Source: Bacteroidota bacterium
Lineage (GTDB): Bacteria; Bacteroidota; Bacteroidia; Flavobacteriales; Crocinitomicaceae
Length of the DNA stretch: 47,480 nt
Direction: 5' to 3'
NCBI GenBank assembly: GCA_029558435.1
Contig: JAKQEZ010000157.1
Location: 1 to 47,480, forward strand
Of this stretch, positions 44,201 to 47,480 are shown in pieces; positions within the stretch are counted from its first letter, which is position 1, and each line of letters starts with the position of its first letter. The position numbers were made by a program, and so were the translations under genes. Below the pieces are notes generated by a model that saw only the letters and a program-made list of their open reading frames with translations, had not been told where the DNA came from and made no database searches.

Positions 44201-46959
44201 ATCACCAATCAATATACTCTTTAGATTGTCATTTGTCTTCAGCTTCAGCTAATTATCCGGTGCTTGCAGATACGTTGATTTTAGATCAAGGGAAACTAAT
44301 TGCCAATTATGATATTTATGTCAGAATTCTATTAAAATTACCGAGTAATGTTCCGCATTCAATAAAGAATGGAAGAAAAATTCAGCTTCAACCAGCATAT
44401 AGTGGTGTTAGCTCCTACTTACCTTCTTGTCCAGGTGGGGGAACACTTTCAACAACTGGAGCTAAAGCAGAGTTAAATGGTTCTTGTGCATCAAGTTTTT
44501 ATATTACTGGCGGAACGTTTGAAAATAATTCTCCTTATCCTTTAAATGTAGATTATGCGGTAATAACAGACAATACAGTTACGGGTTCTAACACACCGGG
44601 AATTTCTACAAACTCAATTTTGTCAGGTGTAACAACGGGTTGGACTGGTGCGGCTGCTCAAGCACGTAAACTACATTGGGTAAATTCATCGGCAACAGTT
44701 GGTGATACTGGTGATTTTTATGATGGAAATAATTGGGAACAACTTTTACCTTTTTATGCAGCAGCCCCTCAATGCCCACCTACTGTCATCGATACTGTAT
44801 TATTTGATAATACCTCATTCTCTGCAGCTAATCAAGTGGTGCAATTAACGGGAACACCTGATGTAGCATCTATGTATTGGGAAAATATTCCAAGTGGCAT
44901 GAGTCCTAAATTAAGTGGGTTGGCTACTACACAAATGTCGATAAGAGCAAGTTTGCACTTTCACGATAACATGGTAAATAATCAATTGGGACCTTTCTTG
45001 TTTAGAGGGATTCCAACTACAGATTTTCCCGCGTTTACAATTCGTGGTGGTACAAATAAGTTTCTAAATAAAATAGAATTTTTAGGTGATACAGATACTA
45101 CCAAGTGGAAATTGACGGATAGCTTAGTACAAATTTACAATAACACATTTGCAAATACGGGCTATATGTATTTTAAAAGAGGACACATCATAACTAATGG
45201 AAAAACTGTAAATGTAAACGGATATTTGTCAACAGGTGTGTTAAAACGCCATTTAGACATGACCAATTCTATTGTTAAAACTAAATTTCCTTGGCAGATT
45301 TCTGGAACAAATGTTGGTAATACAACAGCAGAATATACTCAAACAAGTGATGGGTCAACTGTTATTATTAACCCTCCAAATACATTTTTCAATGAAGCTT
45401 TTCATATTTATTTTGGAGGTGAAAAATATAACCGTGTTATTGCAAATATTAATTGTGGTAATTATGGAGATTTATTATCTACAAATTTAACTGATTCAAT
45501 AAATTATTTAGAAGTAAACTCTATCAATTCTAAACAATATGTTGGTTTAAAAACAGTTGTAAAACATGCTGTTTTTAATAACAACATCGTTTTAGTAACA
45601 GATAGAGGAGTTTATGATACATTGATTTTCAATAATAATGCAACCATTAACACCTCCAACAAATACAACAACCTATTGCATTTTGAACCAGGAAGAAGCT
45701 ACACGCTTCAACAAAGCACGGTGCAATGGGTGCAAAACAATGCCGAGTTGGAATTAAATGGCTTGAGCACAGCCACACCAATTCAGTTTTATGGTTCGCC
45801 AACAGGGCAACAAGCATACATCCGCAAAGACTCTGGTTTGGTTTGTGCCGATTATGTCAACATTCGCGATATGTGGGCAATTGGAAACGGAAACGATGCT
45901 TTTGGAACGTGTTCGCCCAACAATTACTGTACTCATACCAACCCATGGATACCATCATCGTGTGATACGATTGTAGATTTGTTGAGCTCTTGCGGTCCGT
46001 GGACCATCAACCCTGCAGATCACAACCGTGGTAGAGCTGATTTTAATGGAGGAGAGTATGCCGATTTCCAAGGAGGAAATACTTTTGGTTGGGATAAACG
46101 TGCCTATCCACCTGCTCCATTGGTGAGTTTAACCAATTTAAAAGATTCTATTTGTAGAATGGACAGTGTTGCCATTCAAGTTTCTGGAGTTGGTACTTTG
46201 CCATTTATCATTACATGGAAAGAAAATGGTGTTTACCATGCCGATACCATTTATTCTGCTGCAGAGTTAGATTCTTACAACCCAACAACAAGTGAATTTG
46301 AAATAATAACTTGGTATTACCCAATGGCAGATATTTCTATTACTGATTTTGCTATAAAAACAGAACGTTGTCTTGGAAGTGATAGCCCTGTGGATAATGG
46401 AGTTGCATCAATTACTATGTTGCCGTGCTATTTAGGTGTAGAACTGTTGGATTTTAAAGCTACACTTAAAAACACAGATGTGCTCTTGAATTGGTCAACA
46501 GCAAGCGAACTCAACAACGATTATTTTGAGTTGCAATATACCCACGATGGCGTAAATTGGGAAGTAGTGGATAAAGTAAAAGGCAAAGGTACAACCCACA
46601 CCTTGAACAATTATAGCTATGTTCACTATCGACCATTTGGACAAAGCAACACCTTGTATTATCGACTAAAACAAGTTGATTTTGATGGTGCGTTTGACTA
46701 TTCACCGATACGTTCTGTAGCCCTCAATAATGGTGAAGGGTATGTGGTATATCCTAATCCTGCAACCAATGTGTTGTATGTAAGTGGAAAAGGAGCTTTT
46801 AACTACCAAATGCTGGATGCATCAGGAAAAGTAGTTGCAGAAGGCGCAAGTAGTGGTCAAGATGAAATTTCATTGTTTCAATTAAATCCAGGAGTTTATA
46901 TGTTAGAAATAACAGATGATCAAGGAGTAAAAGAAATATTTAAGATTGTTAAGATTTAA
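41224..46959 (+). CDS. Giant modular secreted protein with T9SS sorting domain
   Basis: The 1911 residues begin with a signal peptide ending near HAADYYW. At residues 30-60 is YYWVGGSGNWNDLAHWS, a motif seen in many Bacteroidota surface proteins. Related W-rich module starts follow near 513 (LVWVGGCGNTPI), 676 (NLWYDSQNWVDV...CPPTEIDSVIFPNESF) and 1149 (LHWVNSSATVG...CPPTVIDTVLFDNTSF). Between them are long beta-helix-like, Asn/Ser/Thr-rich stretches. An FN3-like domain starts near 1738 (LLDFKATLKNTDVLLNWSTASELNNDYFELQYTHDG). The T9SS type A sorting domain (about 1839-1911) begins YVVYPNPATNVLYVSG and ends NPGVYMLEITDDQG. It is probably an outer-surface adhesin or matrix protein. Its promoter carries the candidate LytTR operator, and the regulator pair lies directly upstream. 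Confidence 0.88.
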   Translation: MKKTAIRIEKNNSLYTVCLVFFTFIFSFSHAADYYWVGGSGNWNDLAHWSNVSGGSGSAYASQPSSNDNVFFDGSSGLALGSTITFASGATSTCKNLTFHPFLNNLGIKFVGSNTARFDLNGNMSLAEGMVFTGWLGDLYFYQSTTGATNTLYTGGNTFNNKQIYFQLPSSGTGGDFIVNGDFKTTYACPIGVNLQTISNKITINGMSNSISTIDIVKGEVHFMHGFFQHANTTNDYMYGAFTRVYSNGKLFNYGDINACRFFIDGEVYLNAGNTSSGNTIKVVEIRDYTLNSVANVRILDFNNCRVNVLRFFSFGGQSYSNSTNTIINAANSTLTFLPQASQFNYSQHTFNKVIFQEAASLSLATFVIVASGPMLLNTATIDTMIIDRNINFAVQYPSWASHKSNVNITGLFQITPGHDHTFNAANGTRVKYVLQSGAAVDMQGTCDKPITLNRTIHDFSSIGAGTIAVANLVFGPDNATALGGTYSAGSGSRIITGTTLTGWTIAPSTGRTLVWVGGCGNTPISTLPDASTNRDNGIYSGLNFTVTDSMILKSVDVYVTNTHPWGNNNVTYQILNSSNVVIASVARIANHGAVDSLITLPFNKNLGPGNYYIRRAYNNTYISFRYNASAVFPIDIVAEDTKCKIGEITSGIPTSANYYTFFNWKTASLTTSASNNLWYDSQNWVDVTALTGGAWTANPSINPGNRGYAPACPPTEIDSVIFPNESFVFCDQLVMYCEGMNWLGKGSLIGSAIQKMEVWGSLTFHSQMNNYFNGTFRFRSNRPYRCKIITKNKEFNKGVLFNSENGLGEWLLMDTLIAIKSIDNEINSTNSFSGSGFIEFRSGHLHTGTVNCVDGNGSTIIASSMSLTGGTLSLYDSDIHIQMKESGATGYLSYFATNNSVLNCGTSHFYFTPKTMFYEFEVALGNHTYYDITFEDPANVYIGYSTYIRNSANTKVRNLVLKDDNYLFSSHSNSVFLPMPTSATPAYYQKIHHQSIYSLDCHLSSASANYPVLADTLILDQGKLIANYDIYVRILLKLPSNVPHSIKNGRKIQLQPAYSGVSSYLPSCPGGGTLSTTGAKAELNGSCASSFYITGGTFENNSPYPLNVDYAVITDNTVTGSNTPGISTNSILSGVTTGWTGAAAQARKLHWVNSSATVGDTGDFYDGNNWEQLLPFYAAAPQCPPTVIDTVLFDNTSFSAANQVVQLTGTPDVASMYWENIPSGMSPKLSGLATTQMSIRASLHFHDNMVNNQLGPFLFRGIPTTDFPAFTIRGGTNKFLNKIEFLGDTDTTKWKLTDSLVQIYNNTFANTGYMYFKRGHIITNGKTVNVNGYLSTGVLKRHLDMTNSIVKTKFPWQISGTNVGNTTAEYTQTSDGSTVIINPPNTFFNEAFHIYFGGEKYNRVIANINCGNYGDLLSTNLTDSINYLEVNSINSKQYVGLKTVVKHAVFNNNIVLVTDRGVYDTLIFNNNATINTSNKYNNLLHFEPGRSYTLQQSTVQWVQNNAELELNGLSTATPIQFYGSPTGQQAYIRKDSGLVCADYVNIRDMWAIGNGNDAFGTCSPNNYCTHTNPWIPSSCDTIVDLLSSCGPWTINPADHNRGRADFNGGEYADFQGGNTFGWDKRAYPPAPLVSLTNLKDSICRMDSVAIQVSGVGTLPFIITWKENGVYHADTIYSAAELDSYNPTTSEFEIITWYYPMADISITDFAIKTERCLGSDSPVDNGVASITMLPCYLGVELLDFKATLKNTDVLLNWSTASELNNDYFELQYTHDGVNWEVVDKVKGKGTTHTLNNYSYVHYRPFGQSNTLYYRLKQVDFDGAFDYSPIRSVALNNGEGYVVYPNPATNVLYVSGKGAFNYQMLDASGKVVAEGASSGQDEISLFQLNPGVYMLEITDDQGVKEIFKIVKI

Positions 46960-47064
46960 GATTTAAAATTTAAAATAAGGTTAGGTTCTCATAAGTATAT
47001 TAAGTGTGAGTTATTTTTAGGTTATCCACTACCATTTTATGAATTAAATTTATTAGTAGTGAAG

Positions 47065-47096
47065 GAGAGTCTAAGTTTACTTAGGCTCTCTTTTTA
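47065..47096 (+). terminator. Rho-independent terminator of the giant T9SS gene
   Basis: GAGAGTCTAAG (47065-47075) pairs with CTTAGGCTCTC (47080-47090), with one G-U pair and a four-base loop, followed by TTTTT. It lies about 105 bp after the stop codon. Confidence 0.8.
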
Positions 47097-47117
47097 ATTG
47101 GTGAAAGGCATGATTTT

Positions 47118-47150
47118 GATGGTTTACTAAAAATAACACAGGGATAACTA
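47118..47150. promoter_or_regulatory. Second candidate LytTR operator (21-bp-period direct repeat)
   Basis: TGGTTTACTA (47120-47129) and GGGATAACTA (47141-47150) are offset by 21 bp. The full 21-bp units from 47118 and 47139 match at 15 of 21 bases. The core GGTTTACTA is identical to that of the second repeat at 41101-41133. The pair ends 61 bases before the -7 box at 47212, against 62 bases at the first site. Confidence 0.45.
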
Positions 47151-47211
47151 AAAAGAAAAGGATGTTAATCATAATTAGGTTGAAAAATGACAATATTTAG
47201 TCAGTATAGCG

Positions 47212-47219
47212 TACTTTTG
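47212..47219 (+). promoter_or_regulatory. Bacteroidota -7 box (TACTTTTG) with no gene after it
   Basis: TACTTTTG fits TAnnTTTG. It is placed relative to an operator-like repeat just as the box of the giant T9SS gene is, and ACAAT lies 22 bp upstream. No reading frame starts between it and the terminator at 47300. Confidence 0.45.
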
Positions 47220-47223
47220 TTGG

Positions 47224-47332
47224 GTAATCACTATTATTTGCTGATTAAGACCAAAGCATTAGTCAACTATTACATATATTTATAACTGTAAATTATATAA
47301 AAAAACCTCAAGGTTAACTTGAGGTTTTTTTA
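47224..47332 (+). ncRNA. Predicted small RNA of about 105 nt (candidate)
   Basis: A transcript started from the -7 box at 47212 would run to the terminator at 47300-47330. It contains no ATG. A small hairpin, TGATTAA (47242-47248) with TTAGTCA (47259-47265), can form in its first half, and the terminator stem forms its 3' end. No known RNA family was recognised. The alternative is that the promoter once served a protein gene now displaced by the IS starting at 47342. Confidence 0.3.
47300..47330. terminator. Strong bidirectional terminator beside the right IS
   Basis: AAAAAACCTCAAG (47300-47312) and CTTGAGGTTTTTT (47318-47330) are exact reverse complements around a five-base loop, with A and T runs on either side. 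It lies 12 bp before the IS end. Confidence 0.85.
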
Positions 47333-47341
47333 GTTTTTATA

Positions 47342-47480
47342 TGTCTAGTCCTGAAATAGCGATACACAATTTTTTATCGTTATGGAAAAAGGAGAAAAAA
47401 AAGTTTATTTAAAGCGCAGTCAAAAGGATTATTCAATGTCCTTTAAGTTAGCAGTTGTTAAAGAAGTTGAATCAGGATTT
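47342..47480 (+). mobile_element. 5' end of an IS3-like insertion sequence (partial)
   Basis: The element begins TGTCTAGTCCTGAAATAGCG at 47342, with the terminal TG usual for IS3 elements. It shares CTAGTCCT and CGATACA with the reverse complement of the end at 113-138. The first transposase frame starts 40 bp inside. The element runs off the right edge. It has the same orientation as the IS fragment at the left edge. Confidence 0.65.
47382..47480 (+). CDS. IS3-family transposase OrfA, N-terminal fragment (partial)
   Basis: An ATG at 47382 opens 33 codons that reach the window edge without a stop. The product starts MEKGEKKVYLKRSQKDYSMS and continues FKLAVVKEVESGF. This is the beginning of the helix-turn-helix protein (OrfA) of IS3 elements common in Bacteroidota, where a basic stretch is followed by SFKLxVVxEVExG. 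OrfA binds the IS ends, and a -1 frameshift with OrfB makes the transposase. The coding start is preceded by an A/G-rich stretch rather than a clear Shine-Dalgarno sequence. Confidence 0.75.
   Translation, partial: MEKGEKKVYLKRSQKDYSMSFKLAVVKEVESGF

Larger units (their letters stand above)
46960..47341. other. Non-coding region between the T9SS gene and the right IS
   Basis: No convincing reading frame is present. The region holds a terminator (47065-47096), an operator-like repeat pair (47118-47150), a -7 box (47212-47219) and a second, bidirectional terminator (47300-47330). These are listed separately. The remaining DNA is AT-rich without visible structure. Confidence 0.6.

Noticed and set aside
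47220..47300. A tRNA or known riboswitch in the non-coding region before the right IS
   Set aside because: No cloverleaf, T-loop or CCA-type end can be drawn, and no conserved riboswitch core was recognised; only a 7-bp hairpin and a terminator are visible.

Overview
The window looks like the chromosome of a low-GC member of the Bacteroidota, most likely order Flavobacteriales. A Fluviicola/Crocinitomicaceae-like organism is an inference from overall gene style, not from any marker. The support is: secreted proteins ending in type IX secretion (T9SS) C-terminal sorting domains, a PorE-like OmpA protein, menaquinone genes, a LytTR two-component pair with a propeller sensor, and repeated -7 boxes of the Bacteroidota form TAnnTTTG upstream of many genes. 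No tRNA, rRNA or CRISPR array was recognised.

Layout. Positions 1-138 are the 3' end of an IS3-like element (end of orfB, hairpin, terminal inverted repeat). Positions 215-12154 are mostly housekeeping genes: a thioredoxin-like protein; the leftward set ridA, a glycosyltransferase, a 2-oxoacid dehydrogenase E2 and an OmpA/PD40 protein; the rightward set trpG/pabA, miaE, a DEDDh exonuclease and an FAH-family protein; then a small secreted protein, a CPBP protease and an MscS channel. Positions 12388-16097 encode a T9SS-secreted protein split by one frameshift at a run of five A. Positions 16159-24239 hold a CYTH protein, a GNAT-like protein and a long leftward cluster rsfS-ftsH-ribF-LRR protein-CarboxypepD-like protein-menA-menC. 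Positions 24314-37417 hold birA, an amidohydrolase lipoprotein, pyrG-yidC, a bifunctional RelA/SpoT, ychF-fahA, an M50 protease with an Smr protein, and a glutathione peroxidase.

The accessory part is 37534-47480. It has a LytTR response regulator overlapping its sensor kinase, then a 1911-residue T9SS-secreted protein, then a 380-bp non-coding region, then the start of an IS3-like element at the right edge. A pair of direct repeats with a 21-bp period lies about 62 bp upstream of the -7 box of the giant secreted gene. The same architecture, with a related repeat core and nearly identical distance, recurs at 47118-47219. There it faces no open reading frame, only a predicted transcript of about 105 nt ending at a strong terminator. 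A 21-bp-period repeat of different sequence precedes the other T9SS gene at 12388. A 21-bp period matches the known LytTR binding geometry (9-bp repeats with about 12 bp between). The best candidate for a new system here is therefore a local LytTR circuit controlling a giant secreted protein and possibly a small RNA.

Both window ends stop about 138 bp inside an IS3-like element. This suggests a complete contig bounded by copies of one repeated element.
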